Positions 12,584-27,069 of a stretch of DNA of 64,000 nucleotides are shown piece by piece; position 1 is the stretch's first letter; each line of letters begins with the position of its first letter. A model generated the notes under the pieces. It saw only the letters and a program-made list of their open reading frames with translations. It was not told where the DNA came from and did not search any database. Made by a program: the position numbers and the translations under genes. The stretch is from Todiramphus chloris collaris (taxonomy: Eukaryota > Chordata > Aves > Coraciiformes > Alcedinidae): positions 4,835,864-4,899,863 of the forward strand of contig JANVCC010000174.1 of assembly GCA_025345505.1 (NCBI GenBank). The letters are read 5' to 3'.

Positions 12584-14049
12584 ATTAGTTCAGATGGAGA
12601 ATGCTGAATATTTAATTACACAGATTATGATACTGGCCTCGCCTGGGAGATCAGCTACAGCTCTTTACCGTGAGTCATTGATTGTACATATAAGAAAGAT
12701 GCTGTCCTGCTGTGCTGAGGGTCAGGAGGCTACGCGGGATTCAGCCTCGCTACGCTTGAAGCTCTCAACGTTCCTGCTGAGCTGCTGGGACCTCCGTTGG
12801 GCCTGTGTTTTGTAATGAGGTTTCCAGCCATCCAGGGATGACTCTGACTCTATGAACTAATAGCAAGGCACCAAACAACAGTAATGACTTGTGATGCCTT
12901 TCTCTGGGTGGCTTATTTTCTCTGATGTCTCTCCTAAAAACTGTTTGGACACTTTTTTTTCCAGGGCCTGCTGCCGTATTGAGCACTTAGCGTTACCTGT
13001 TCTGCTTTTGGTCTTATTTTGTCTTTCTAAAAGTTTTGCTATTAGACCGTGTGTAATTCTCACCTTCTGCTCTGTTGCTGTCTGTACAGGCTTCAAACCT
13101 TACCTGCTCTGGCTTTGGAGAGAGGTTTTCACCTTTGAATCGGTTTTTAAGACACAGATTTAGAACAGAAAACCTCACCCGGGTGCAGCGCTGGCTCGAG
13201 CGCGCGTTGAACCTCGTGTGCCTCGGCTCTGTCGCTCTGTTCATTCTCTCCTTCTTTTGTATCTCGCTCTTCCTCCCTCCATGGGCCCAGCCTCTGTGAT
13301 TAAGTCTGCAGCTCTCCTGCTGTTTTTAATAGGCCTGTAGACCTGACCATCTGATGAGAACCAAACTGCACAGCGTGCTCCTGAATACTTTCACTGGAAT
13401 CTCCTAATGCAGGGTATTAATCATTACTGTCAAACCATTCAGGCCCTAAATGTGTCCACCCAGTATAAAATTATACTAAACAGGAGGGGGAAAAGGACTT
13501 GGCCCGTATTAAAGACAGACATTAGACGGTCCTCGGACGTCTGGGGCAGGATGGCCGAGGGCACTGTCCAGTCTGACAAGCGGGATGGTCTGTTTGTAAG
13601 GGACGGTCGGGAAAGTTTCAGAAGATCAGCGTCATGAGTCGAAGGAGATGCCCCAGGCGTGGCTGCCTCCTGCCTTGGCTGACACTGGTTCCCGGGAAAT
13701 CCTTCGGGGGCCTGTGCAGTTCAGATCCATCTACCTTGGTGATCTTAATAAATATTTTGTGCAGTTGGGTCTTCTTTTGCTGCAATTAGAAGCAATAATT
13801 ACTAAATCCGCTGCAGTCATACTGAGTTATTGTATATACGGAGCTGGGGGATTTCTTGCTCCGGTCCATCGCTCGAATCTGATCCTGGGAAGCACAGAGC
13901 AGAGTGTGTTAGGAAGGCATGGGGTTAACGAGTCTGACAGAACGCAAGGCTGTCTCTCCATTAGCTGTGAAGCAAATGTGCATGTTTTAAACTGCATTTG
14001 TTCCCGCTATTCCTGAGCTGCCTGGGAATGCAGCCCCGCGCAGCAGAAT

Positions 14050-14096
14050 GCATCTTTCTTTCTAATTTTTTTTTTCTTTTTTTTTTCCCCCCAAAA
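14050..14096. repeat. Pyrimidine low-complexity tract
   Basis: Runs of T broken by single C bases, ending in a C run. Confidence 0.75.
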
Positions 14097-16559
14097 GGCT
14101 GTTTCTAATTTTCTACAATAAGAATGCCTTTATTCTTTGGAGTTAGTAATAAAAGATAATCGAGTGTAAAATAAAAGTTACATAAGGTGAGTGGTAAAAT
14201 TTTATTATTCCTGATGTTGGATTTATTGATGGCTCCGCTCGGTGTTACGAGCTGTGCCCCCCAGTCCATTATGGGGTTGTGCTCCGTGACGGGTTCGTTA
14301 TCCCACACTGAGACTCTTCAGTGTGCCTGGCATGGCCATGGGAGCTGGCCGGGAAAGCTCTCCGAGCACCAATTACTGCATTCCGAGGTAAATGCAGGAA
14401 ACTTGACTGGCAGAGGGCAGGAACTGCTGTTTCTTCCAGTAGGGCCAGCGCTCCACGTGCGCGAGGCTGTGCCCGCGCTGTGCCCGCCGGCTGCAGAGCC
14501 CGTGCGAGAGGACGCTGCCCTGCCAGCGGTTCCTCTCCCTCCACACCGACTTTTTCCAAGCCAAACTACAGCAATGACTAGCCTGTAGCCTTCTGGTCAA
14601 GAATCCTTGTTTTACTCCGTGCCTGTCAGGGGAATACGTAAGCCCAGTAAAAAGAAAACATCTGCATATATTGCTGTGTGCAAACTGAGAAAGCTAGCTT
14701 CCTTTTGTGCCGGTCGTTAGCTGCATTAATTGGTTTGCGTGGCTAATAAGATAACTCAGTCGTTAGGGGTTTATACGTCTAGTTCAGTATACTCCTGGTT
14801 TAATGTTCTCTTTCCCGTTTGGTTTTGTCTTTGATAAATATGGCTTAAAATGTCAGGGTGCCTGGCACTTCTGCAAATCTTCTGCTTTTCTTTCTTTAAT
14901 GGATTTTGCATTTGTTCCTGTAAAAGCCGATTGAAGCAGCGGTGACAAATAAATAAGCCAGCTGATACTGGAAAGAACTGTAACAAAGCAGCGTTCCCTA
15001 CCCTGGCTTGCACCTCGTATTGACCACGCTGTGAAAAAAAGCCCAAATCCTCCTCAGTCTGTGGTGCAGGATGTTAGTTGTCATTGATCTCGGCAAGAAC
15101 GCTTAAACCTGCCAACTGTGTTACATGCTTGAAGTCTAGACGAAGATGTAGCAACCAAGCATGTTTCAGCTGGATTTTGCTTTTGAAATTAAGTAGAGAT
15201 CCCAGAAATCGGGGTGGAGGTCAGTGCTCAGAAACGAGAACTTCACAGCCCTCCCTAAGAAGATCTCTTTTGTTTACTTTTCTGAGGGGGTCCAGCTGCC
15301 AAAATAATTAATTTCTGGTGGAAAGAAGAGTCTTCTTTCCCTTCCTCCATCACCTCCTAGTGCACTTCACTGCGCACTGGAGGAAGGAAGGAGCTGTTCA
15401 CACTGTCACAGGGACATCACTTGAGATCTCGGTGCTCCGGAGGTCCTTGGGCAGGTTGAGCAGTGGCCTCTGATGACAAGATCTTTGGAGAAGTGTGGTT
15501 TCCAGAGAAATTGCTCCCGGTTTCCATCCAGTTAGAGCAGTGTAGGACCGTGGGATTTAAGTCACCATGGATCCAATTCACCTCTGACTGCTAGAGACAG
15601 CAGGCATCTTTCTGTTTCCCATGTGTGGGGCTGTGAATACGAGAGGACACAACAAAGCAGGACCTTGGGTAAGCTCAGCAGCACACAGCTGGATTTCCAC
15701 GTGGGACCGTGAAGCATCGGGAGATGTAGGAATGCCCACAGAAATTTGGGTCAGGGAAGATCACATGCCCGATTCACTGGCGCTGAAGCATTGGGAGCCA
15801 GGAGTGTTGAACATCAGCTGCTGGTCTCTTCTTCCCCGGCCTTCTCTCCCCTGTTGCCTTTTCCTGTCTCTCTGTTACTGTCACCCATCAAAAGATCAGT
15901 GGCTCAAATGAAACCTGTGCCCTGCCTGAGCGTTCCCATCACGCCCGTCTACACGTGCTGTGTGGAGCGAGGGACGTTGCTCAGGAAGGGCTGGCTTGAT
16001 TTTACCTCTTCACAAAACACCTTGCTGCTGGTTCCGGCTTCGTGTCCCTCTGTCAGCGCTTTCTTGATCCTGTTGTGCTCCCTGAAGAGGGGAACTGATG
16101 TGTATTTAGGGCCATTTTTTCCTCCGGTGTCTGTGTAGTGTAGCGTGTTTCCATAACTGTATTATTAGTTTTGTCCAGCCTACAGGAAAAAGTGATACTG
16201 TAGCTGGCATCCCAGTGTTAGGTCATATTGAAACCATCTGTAACAAATCTTTATTTGCAGTTACTTTGCAGTTCAAATTTCAGCGTCTACTCCACCTGTC
16301 ATCAGTGTTTATCCTCATAAACTTTCACAGCTTCTTTTATTCTCTTTCTATTTTTTTCTCTCTCTCAGCTGAGAGACCTTTTCAGGATTGCTGGCAATCC
16401 CGCGGTCGCCTTGCCCAGCAGAGTTTCACTGCCCTGGATTTGGACGAGACGCGGGTTTAATGCAGCCACAGTGTCTTCAAGAAGACAGAATACTTTCAAT
16501 GTCATTTCCAAGAAAAAGCAGCACTGTTGCTGGTTCTGACTCCCGTGGCACAGGAAAAG

Positions 16560-17040
16560 GCAGTGCTGAGGGGAGCGCTTCTGCTTTGACGTGGGTCCGT
16601 CAGCCTGCGAGGGCTGCGTGCCCGCCGCTGCTTCTGGTGCTCTGGAGCTTCGGTCCCGTGTCGGGATCCATCCCGGCTGGGAATTCCTGCCTTGTTGCGG
16701 ATGCTGGGTCCGGGTGAATTGGCGATGAGATCTTTGCACAGAGGGTTGTATCTCGCGGTGTTCGGCTCGATGGCGGAGGTGCGAGCCGCCTGGCACGCGG
16801 TGTTTACGAGCAGGCAGCGGCTCTGCGCTTCGGTCCCAGCGCCTTGCTTGAGAACAGGGAGCCTCCCGGCGCTTCCTTTGCCGCCTGCTCTGCGCGGCTC
16901 CGCGCCCTTCCTGCGCCCCGCGAGCTGCACCCGCATCGCCGGGGGCCCAAACGTGCCAACAGCCGGGCAGGGCTGTTTCCGTCACCCCTCGGTGTACACA
17001 GACTCCTGGGGACGGGGCTCGTGCGCTGCAGGAAGAAGGG
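16560..17040. other. CpG-containing GC-rich patch with chance open frames
   Basis: GC-rich interval with many CpGs that keeps frames open on both strands (longest 247 codons, minus, 16365-17108). Composition is Arg/Ala/Gly/Pro-rich, as expected from GC-rich DNA; no domain is recognisable. Confidence 0.4.
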
Positions 17041-18759
17041 TTTAAAACCTTTTCTTTTCCCGATTGGTGGTTTTTAATCAACCTCCTTGGTCTTCCAAGC
17101 AGAGCCATTTTTAAATGCTGATTGTGCCTGACTGTAGTTTATGCTGTCGGAGAGCTGTGGTGAGCAAAGGTGGGCGTGCCAAAGAAAACAGACATTCTAC
17201 TGTATTGGAAGAGTTGCGGTTTCAATAATTCTCTATAAAGTGTGTTTTCCACTGTGATATCTGCTGTTGTTTCAAGTGGGGTCTAGGGAACAGTTAATGT
17301 GCATATGTTTTCTCTCAGAGTTTCCAGAGCTGCCCAGTGAAGTAAATCCAGCAACTGATGTTCCTGTATCGAAGTCTGGTGCAGTGCTGAAGGGAACAGG
17401 ACGCTCCTACGGCCGGTGGGGCTTTCACCATGTTCTCCATAGCGCTCTGAACACGCTGCGAGTCGAGTGATTGATCTGAGGATGGTGCAAGATCACATTA
17501 AATGAATTAACCCTCGGAAAGAAAGCAAAACAAAAGTCACTTATTCTGGGGAAAATTGCTCTTGAAATAACTGATGGTCACAGCCATTGAGATTATTACG
17601 GTACACTCTTGTGTAAATAGCTTGTCACGTTGACACGTTGCAGCCAAAGGAAGAGGACCACGCTCCGGCTCCTCATAGGTTGGCTCTGCCCAGTATGGAG
17701 CTGGTGTCCTCTTGTTGGTCTTTTCCTCCTTCACCTCTTCATACTGCAGTGCACAGAACCTGTTAATCTCAAGGCGACAGGCAAGTGTTTCAGGATTCCA
17801 TGCAACCTCTCGCAGAAGCAGCGTGTTTTCCACTTTGAGATGTGTTTTATTTTCTCCTGCATTGCTGCATTTGATCTCGTCATTATTTTCTCTGACTCTT
17901 TCTGCCCCTCATCCCACAAAGCAAATTTCTAAGCACTCCAAATGTCTTAATTCAGCTGATGCTGAATCTCCTCGCCTTTATAAACGACTGGCATAGCAGT
18001 ATCTCATCCTCAGGTCATACAGAATCATGTGCTCGTGGGACTTGCTGTTTAATCCAAGCAGAAGACCACCTTGTTAAAGAAATCACTGGGTAAATAGCAC
18101 GTAGCTGAGCTCAACAGTGTGTGCAGAGCTATTTGTAGAGATAAGAGCCTTCCAAAAATTTGACAGGAGAGCAGAGGGGTTCAAAACACAGAGCAGCAGA
18201 CAGGTTGCTCACACGATGTTCAGTGCACTGTGGTTTGATAAGAGGAATGCCAGTGGCATCGACAGAAATGCAGGTGTCCTTCGCTGGAGCCGTGCAGCTC
18301 CGCGCTGGGCACAGCCAGAAGCCTGGCTGGAGGGTGAGACTAGTTAACACTTGCCTAAGCATGTGAAAGCCTGGGTTTTAGTCAAGTGAAGTATTAACGG
18401 CCGTATTTTGGATGTTTAAGCAGAGCTCTAGAGCTTCTTCTCTCCCCGCCCCGCCTATGTCGGCTTTCTTTGGATATTTCAGGACGTGCATGCATATACA
18501 CACACGTATAAAATAATTGCTGCTGCCTCCTGCGATCCGTTTTCTCGGTTCATGGCTGTGCTTGGGGCGGGAGCAGAAGGCGGGGGGCTGGCTGCAGCCA
18601 CAAAGTGGACGGGAAACAAGCTTCATCTTTGTAACTCAGAAGAGTGCATTATGGATGGTTTTAATCTCTTTGACCTCGTGGCAGAGAAAGAGGGAAGTGA
18701 AGAAATAGTGACAAACACCAGCTCTTTAATGCCAGGTTTGTTACTGCTTGGAGTGCCCT

Positions 18760-19560
18760 AAGGGTTAATGTAACAGTTTTAAGTCCTTCAATCACACCCA
18801 CCCCCAACTACAGAACACTTCCAAATAATCCCTTTATAATAGACCCTTTTCCACAGATTGTATCTAACCCGTGCATTAATGGGGCCCGTTGGTGTCAAGC
18901 ATTTCAACAAATACGGGCCAGCCAACTGCTCAGGAGCCCCTCTTTCTAGTGACAGACGGTAATGATCTTTTGCCCCTCTGACTTAGCTCCCCTGCTGCAG
19001 GGACAAAATTAAACTACCGCGGATGGCAAAATAGTTATTTGCTGCCCAGGCAATTACATACTTCCAAAACTCTCCATCGCGGAAGGCCAGATGGACTTTA
19101 TAGAAACCAGACCCAGGCCACAGTTTTAATTATCATAGTCCTGTCAGAAATGAGTGAAATTCTGAATGACCGCATGAAACGAACCAAAAGCCTTACACAT
19201 GGATTTTTTCCTCAATAAAATTTTATGGCTTCTTAAAGAAACAGCATTCATATATTTTATGAGGCCTAATCATTCACTAATGCCTATATTAGTGCACCTG
19301 TGGCACTCGGCCCCGTGGAAATTACGGCGCTGGTCCCAGCTACGGTCTTGTGCGTGTTATTACAGACCCTTGTCAAAAGTGCAGCACATGTTCCAGGGCT
19401 AAGCTGGGCTCATTTTCGTTAGCCAGCAGTCGCTGTAATAAGGGAAGGAGATTTATGGACCCTTATCTGCCAAAATTCTTGGTTTGTTGTGGGTAAGACT
19501 TGTATAAATAAAACGCCCGTAATACAGATGTTGGTGAAGTTTATCCCAGGGCAGTGTACG
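18760..19560. promoter_or_regulatory. Candidate conserved non-coding element cluster
   Basis: About 800 bases of unique, repeat-free, moderately AT-rich sequence with homeodomain cores (tgcattaatggggcc, ttttaattatcat, cctaatcattcac), E-box and TAAT words, and few CpGs apart from isolated ones. It is one of the most enhancer-like intervals of the window by texture. Conservation is inferred only. Confidence 0.4.
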
Positions 19561-20309
19561 TACTGGAGGGGCTGGGTGTGTTGTGTTCTGTGCTAATCAA
19601 TGAGAGAAAGGATTTCCCTTGAACGCTGTCCCCTCCAACAGCAGCACTTCAGATGAAGAAGTGCTCAGGACCAATTTGCGGGTGGCCCGATCATTTTATT
19701 TTAATGCAGTGTGTTTAATTGTGTAGATTCTGCAGAAGCCACCTCATCCCACTCTCTAACTCCAAGGCATTTGGGGCAGATACCTGCCTACCCTGTTCTC
19801 TTTAGGTGATTGTCCTTTTGCGCATCTCTCTCCGGGCCGTTAGTGTCCCGGGGTCTGAACTGAAAATGGTCATTCCGTCCCGTGGCTCAGTCTCCTCGCG
19901 GCCAAACAGCTCCAGTTTTCCTGGCTTTCCTCACAGTGGTGTTTCCAGACCTCGGCTCGTTCCCCTGCTCTGCCCTGGACTGTCTCCAGGTGCTCCGCTC
20001 TCACGGAGAGTCCTGCCCGTACCAGCGCTGCGGAGGGTAAAAGTCTGCTTCGTCTCTCCCGAGGGCTGTGGATCCTGTGTGTACCTGAATATGTTGTTGT
20101 TTCACAGAGAAATTTTAATTCCAGCCAACAGAGCAAGTAGTTTGTTTGTATTGGAGGGGCTGGGTTGTGACGGACCTGCCCCGGTGCCCGTCGGTGTCCA
20201 GAGCCACGCGGCCCAGGTGCCGAGCAGACGTCACGCTCTGCGGGTGAGTGGGTTGTGTCCTGCCCAGTGTCCTTTTCCCTCCTCTTTTGCGTCCCTGGCG
20301 GACTCTGGG

Positions 20310-20342
20310 GCAAGTGTGACCAGTGTGACCAGTGTGACCAGC
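20310..20342. repeat. 10-bp tandem repeat, 3 copies
   Basis: Unit agtgtgacc(agt) repeated three times. On translation it gives a short TSV repeat in a chance frame. Confidence 0.75.
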
Positions 20343-21949
20343 CACGGGTCACGTCTGGGGGAGCAGCACTGGGATACAAAGGTTACAGCCGCTTCCGCCG
20401 CGCCAGCCGAGTGAAGGATGAGCAGGTCAGCCCTGGCTGGCAGCAGAAAGAAGGTGGCACCAAGGAATGCAGCTCCTCGGGTTGTGAAAGTCAGATTTGC
20501 TAATGAGGTCCACTTCAGCGACGTGCTGACAGCCACAGAACATACTGGGTGTGTTAGCTCCAGCTCTGCTGGAATGAAGTCAGCTTTCTCTCCCTATGCT
20601 TTCTCATTACTTCATGCATTTGGCAGCCGCTAACAGACTGGACAAGCTTAGCCAAAATAAGAACTGATGTAGAAACATGGAAAAGACTATTTAGCATTTC
20701 CAAACATTCTTCCTGGGGAGATGGTGGGAGGGGGAGGAGGAACCTCCCCGTGTATGTGTTTTCTTTCTGCGGTGCTGTCGGAGGTGAGCCGCTCTTTGTC
20801 GGGGAGGAGGATGAGGAGGCAGGAGTCTTCATAGGGCACGTGCTCCGTTCCTTCCAGCCCAGCAGCTTTGTCCCCAGCACCGGCCAGAGCCCTGGCCCCG
20901 GAGAGCTGCCCCACAGGGCACCTGGCCTGGTGCTGGTGGTACAAAGTGCACTTGTATGGAATATATCAGTGCCAAAAGGGGCTAGTAGTAAACTGAGAAT
21001 ATTTGGATAAACTTGCCAGCCCTCAGGACTAGAAAAGGACTTTTGTTCGTGGAAAGAAAAGGACTGTTACGTTACCATAGGATGACTGGATCCGGGCCAG
21101 TAAAAACTGAACTTGGAAGTATAAAAAATGATGAGTGTCAAGCGAAGGGTCTTTTACTCGAGGTCAGATAGTTATTTATATTTATTAGAATGCGAGGTCT
21201 ACGTCGATGGCCCAGCTTTGCTCTGCAGCAGCGTCTCCCTCGGGAACATTGTCCTTCAAGCAGGAGAGCGTGGTGCCAAGGCAGCGGGTGCAGGTCGGGG
21301 TGCCCTGTGGTGCCATCCTCTGCACCCAGCCCCGCCTGTGCCTGTGGTTGCCCCACTTTGGTTATTTCCCAGGTACCTGATCCCAAGGGACAGGGAGGAG
21401 GGCAGTGCCCCGGGCTGGAATGCTCCAGCACAACTTGCTGGATCTGCTGCTGGAGCTCAGAGCCAGGCCTGGGGGAGAGGGTGCCAGCCTCGGATGCCTA
21501 GCGCGGGTATGGGGTGTTCTGTACACACCCACGGCCAAGGCAGCCTTTGCTTACAAACAGTCATTCCCTCCCCAAAGTGGTTTACAAACATTTGTGTGGT
21601 TATTGACAAACGCCTCCTTTTTGCTCTGGAAACAGGCAAAGGGAGCTGGCAGAGCCCCTGCTGCCAGTTAACTCCTTCCCCAGCCCACCAGGAGCCGTAC
21701 TGGTGCACACTGGTCAGGGGCGTAGCTGTCTTCTCTCCTGGCGATGACACACCAGGGCATGGGGTGCGGGGAGGCGGGGGCTTTGGGCAGGAGAGGCGGG
21801 TTTGGTACAGCAGAGGGGAGAGGCCGAGCGCGAGCTGAAGCCCTGTGAGGTGGGCAGCCAGGGGCTTACGGAGCCCGCCTGCCCGCTCGGCTCTTTTTTT
21901 ATGATACGCTTCAGCAGAACATGTAAAAGACACACTTGGTGCAACTGCT

Positions 21950-22360
21950 TTCCTAAGATTTATTTTTATCTAATCGCTTATGAAAGTTTTACTGTCTTTA
22001 AAGAACAGATTTGCTAACCGCCCGTAAAACACGTTTTTCTGCATTAATTAAACCATTTTTGTCCATGAGGTTCTGTTCACACACTGACAACATCCATATA
22101 AATATATCTCTGCCAGAGCAATTAATAAAAGCAAGCAGCTCGAGGCAGAAAGCATGTGTGTCGTATCATCTCTGCAGGCTCTACTATTGTGTAGTTCTTC
22201 CAAAAAAAAGATAAGAATTGCCCCAATTAAAACGTTATGTGGCTTATGCATGTTCAGATTTAATTTGGTACAACTGAATTTATGTTCATCCTTGGAGAAG
22301 TCGTGGGGCTGCCAGATACAGACAGGAATCATTTGTGCCACGGAAATACTGTGCTAGTAG
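21950..22360. promoter_or_regulatory. Candidate conserved non-coding element
   Basis: AT-rich unique sequence with ctgcattaattaaacc, gagcaattaataaaagc and cttatgcatgttcag. Homeodomain-type and POU-like words cluster within 300 bases. Function inferred from texture only. Confidence 0.35.
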
Positions 22361-24779
22361 AGTTTCTTAAGGGCTGTAGGGTTAAGTCTCCATAAACTGT
22401 TTCAGCAGCGTTTCAGGGCTTGTGTCGCTCGACTTCACTGCCTGGGGGTCTGCGCAGGGGACGGAGGCGATGGTGGTGTTTCCACCGCACGTGTCACCGA
22501 CTCTGTGGGCTAAAGCACTGCTACAGATGGGATCTACTGCTTCCTACTTAGCATTACATTCATACCTTTTTACTGTCGTTGAAGGGGATTTGTGAAGTCC
22601 TGTGTTCTATAATCTATAGCTTTTAACTTTAAAGTAAGTTAAGAAGAAAGCTGTCACAAAAAAAAAAAAAAAGCATGTCTCCATCTGTTAATGAAGAAGA
22701 CTTTCAATTATTATCAGGTGGAGCTTCTATATACCTGAAGTCCTCGAATTTTTTTCCAGGAGTATTTCAGCACTGGAAGTGTTCAGTTTGCAGGGAGACA
22801 GCCATCCTCCCGTTCAGTGTGACTGAGTCGACTCGAGACAGTAATAGCGGTTTCTGCGCTGCTCATATGTAAAAACAAGCCTCGAGCCTCTTTCCAGGCA
22901 TTTGGTCTTGTGTCCTGTCTGGTGTCTGACTGACACCGGCGGGGTCTCTCCGGTTGCCTTGGGGAAAGGTGTGTGTGTTACAGCAGATGCAGCGACAGCT
23001 GTAATGGTGAAATCCCAGTACCCAGCAAACGCTGCACGAGGAGCCAACGTCTTCCCTGGTGAACACGCAGGAGCAGAGCGGCCCGGGCAGGAGGCGGATT
23101 CCCTTTTCCTGAGCTGAGGATCCCGATGTCCTGGCTGTATGTTAACAGCGAGCCTGTTCCCACCCTGGAGTGGGGCCGTTTTGCAAAGCAGGTATTTGTC
23201 GTCCTCAGCTCTGTCTCCTGGATGGCAGTCTGGCTTTCTGCTAGCTGAGAAAACTCCTATGAAAGGCAGATGCAATCCTGGTTTGTTTTCTAATTTCCAT
23301 TTGGCTTCCAAACAGCTCATCTTAAGAAAGAGCAGAAGTCTGCTCCTGTTGGCTTAGGAGGTGGATGCAAATGCAGAGTGTTGGCTTTAGTTGTCCGGCA
23401 GCGTCTCTGCGGCTCGCACAGGTGTCCACAGAAGATAAGAAACTGCGTGGAGGGGATCAGAATCTCCTTAACTCAAACCTGCCTCGCTCAGGCACTGCGA
23501 GAGAGATGGTTTGTCAGATCGTGGATTGTTTTGAGACCCGCTGTCAGAGAACCAGATGTGCTGGAATGGCCTAAGTAAAATAACCTGAGCAGAGGCATCT
23601 GTGGACCTTTCATGTGACACTTGGCTGCGGCTTTCCGTCTGAGCCCTTACCTCAGCAACGGCTCCGCTGAGCTGTCTTTTGACCCAGAGATGGTATGAGA
23701 TCCGAGGTGGAGATTTTGCAATGTTGTTACTCAGCACATTCAAAGGACAGATTTATCATTGGAATCAATTCCCTGGAGTGCATCGTTTCATAAGTAGGTG
23801 AATTGGCTTGGGGTAAAGTTCATCCCGGCGGCACTCGGGACTGTGCAGTTTACCCTTGTGCTTCCTTATGACTTAGATTTCAGTTTGCGATGTCAGACAA
23901 GATACTTGTTTAGTTTCAGCTGCAGAGAGCTCAGATCACCAAGCTTTAAAACTTGGGGGGAGCTGTCAGAGGGTGGCTCCCCTTCTGTAAAAACACTTTT
24001 ATACCCTCAGATGCAAAGGGACTCCAAAGATGTATTTTTTTCCTGGTGCAGAAACAAAATGCCTTGCAGCAAAGACGTCCACCCTGGTGTCCCCAGTTCT
24101 TGCTTTAGTGATGCTCAGACTGAAGATGAACCACGTGTAAGAACCACAAATAGAAGAGATTTCTCCTTCAAGAGGCAGAGCATATGAACAGTCTTCATCT
24201 CCCGCGGGAGATGGACCAGCCCTGGAGCTGATGCTCTAGAAGCTGAAAGTGCTCTGAGGATCCCCTTTCCTTGCCCTGCTCTCACTATTCAGCACACCCC
24301 CTGTGCTGTGAGGCAGAGGGACGGGACAAGGCTGGGTGCTGCCAGCTCGTGTCCCTAAGCCCCAAGCAGCCAGGAGGCTTTAACTGAGGACCTGCCCCCC
24401 TAACCCTGCTCTCCCCAGCCGGGTAGCTCTCCTCCTTGGCCCGTGAGCAGCCCAAGGCAAGGTGAGCAGCCGATGAGCATTCTCCTGCCCAGCCCTCTCT
24501 GAGCCCCATGGGCAGCACATCGTGCCATGGCTGGTCATGCTCTGCCTGGGATCTGCCTCTTCTGTCCTGCCCACACCACCTGAGCATCCCTGTGCATCCC
24601 GAGTCCACTACCAGACCTCACAGAAAGGGTGGGCTCTGCCTCGTGCTGGGACGGTCTCTTGTGATCTTGTTTGTATATATACGTAAAAGACAGCAGCAGG
24701 CAGCAGCTTTCGTGCAGGATGTAGCTCAGCAGGCTGGGAGCCTGTGGTGCTGCTGTGGAACGGGTGCAGGGGCTGCAGC

Positions 24780-25150
24780 ACCTCGGCTTTGCAGCTCCTT
24801 TGGCAGCGTTTCAGTGCGTGCCCGCTGTGAAGAGGCCGCAGGGCGCAGCTCTCGGGGCGAGCGGTGCGCGGTCGCGGCACCACGAGGCGATCCCTCCTTG
24901 GCTTGGCGCGAGGTGGGGACGGCCGCTCCGTCTGCAGAGCTCTTCCAACAGGGGCTGCTCTGCCTGGGTTTGACCGCCGCGTTGGCCAGGAGGGGACCCT
25001 CTAATCTCCCTTCCTTCTGCTCCTCGGGGCTGCAAACCCCGTCACGGGCCCAGCTATTTCTCACCTCCCGACGAGCACGAGAAGAGGCTGCAAAGCCGCT
25101 GCTGGTCTCGTTTTTGATCAGAAAGGCTCCGCGGGCTGTGCTTCCTCGGG
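24780..25150. other. CpG-containing GC-rich patch
   Basis: Locally high CpG (for example tgcgcggtcgcggcacc near 24860). Long open frames on both strands (250 and 219 codons) are low-information and unlike any family I know. Confidence 0.4.
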
Positions 25151-27069
25151 GGAGGGTGGCACCTTTGGGGGTTTCCTGTGGAAGGGCAGCTGTGCGCTGC
25201 CTGCCTTCACTCGAGGGGTTGTTCTTGGTTTTTCTTTCTTTTATCTCTCTGTTCTGAAAGTGTAAGGTCATAAAGCTGTGGTGATATGCACCCTTTGGGC
25301 CTGTAAATTCAAGCCATTTAAAGGTAATATGTGGAAAAGCACTTCCAGAGGAGCATTCTGAGCCTGTTTGGTTGCTGTTAGACATGCTGAATAATCCTCT
25401 GGATTACACTCGTCGTTGCTGGTAAACCGTGCTAGAAGAGGGTGATACCTGCCTTGCTTGGGGCTTGCTTTGCTCAGACCCGCACCTTTGGCAGGTTTTT
25501 GGTGGTGGTCCCCTGCCTTCAGACAGGTCAGTGCTGACCAACGTGAGCCGCCGAAGCAGGACCAAAGGCAGGGTGCTCGTGGGCAGGTGGTTCTGCCTGT
25601 GAGACCGAAGTGAGACCAACACGGCGTTTGGTGTTGCCTGTATGGAGCTGGCACCAGTCACGTACAGAATAAAACCTCGTGGACTTTCCCACCCCTGAAG
25701 ACATTTTAACAGCTCGGTCTTGTTGCATTGCCTGTAAAAATTTTGAACCCCTCTACTTTTGATTCACAGTAATTTTAATTCCCTGGCATAAAGTTTGAGT
25801 TGTGGTATGTGGAGGTGTTCAAAATGTGGGCCAAGCACCAAAACCAGGTGGCAGGATAACTTGGGAGTGAGCCAGAGAAGTTGTAACCATCAAATATACC
25901 ACAGGACATGGGCTTCATTACCTGGACATGAGTGATCTGCATCTTCCTGGTACCCGAACTTGGGCCATATATCCCCAAATCCATTAACTGAGTGGAAAAT
26001 GCGTGCTGTTTTGAGAACCTCAGCTCTCTGAATTCATTCCCCTTTCCCTGGCGTACCTGGGAAATTGATGTTATCATTTGGTTTATGTATTATTAATGAT
26101 CAGTTACAATCTGAGAGCAAGGAGCTTGCAGGAGGAGGGAGCGGAGCTGCCGGGGCTGTCCCCCGACAGTCCGAATTCTTCCCGAGGAAGAGGCCATAAG
26201 ACAGTGTTGTTCCACGTGGGTCTCCTTGGGCTAGATCCTTCAGGGGACTTTGCGAGCGCTGTCAGAAGGCTGGTATTTTGTAATTGATATTGGTGTTATG
26301 AATGGGCATTTGAAGTCTCTGCTACTTTTTTGGCCAGAGTGTAAAATGCGGCAAATGGTTTTGGCACTCGGTGCTTTCCATAAATCACTCTGAAGAGGTC
26401 TACATGCTCGTGGTGTTCCACAACTCCTTTCCCAAAACGTTATTAAAATAAAGTCGTCGTAATAAGAAATGATTGAAAACAAGCAGCAGTAACCTCCCTA
26501 CCTACCGAGCTCGCGAAACACCCAAAACACACCTAAAAAAGCCAGTCAGGGTTTGTTCTGAAGGTTGGCTGTGTTTTCCCCACAGCAGCAGCACCTTTAG
26601 AGTATGAACCAGGGGAAGGAGCCCGTTTCTTTGGTCTCATCGTAACGCACGATGCGCGTCTTGCCACCCCCAATGATGGGTGTGAAGCCCCAGCTCCTGG
26701 AAAGGAGCCGTTAGCGCAGGACCACGGGTTCCTCCATTGCCAGGCACAGGGGAACCCCCAGGTCAATCAACTACAGGCAGCAGACCCAGAAACCAAAAAA
26801 GAAATCCATCAGCATTTTTTTGTCATGAATTTTAAGACAACCATGTGATTCTTCAGCCCTCAACTTCAAAGTTTTCGTCTGTGTACATTACAAAGAACTG
26901 GAAATCCCTGCCTTGGCTTGTGTGTACAGTATCTGAGGCGGCCCTGTGAGATTTGATTCAAGCATCCTTTTTTTTACCGTTTACTGTTTAATTTAGTTCA
27001 GTGTGGTATGAATGACGTTAGCGCTGGAAAATGAGCTTTTGTTGAGATAAATGCCTGCTGCCATCATCT

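Noticed and set aside
16365..17108. 247-codon minus-strand open frame
   Set aside because: GC-rich chance frame; no recognisable motif and no partner exons.
24508..25257. 250-codon plus-strand open frame
   Set aside because: Overlaps another long frame on the opposite strand; compositional, no homologue recognised.
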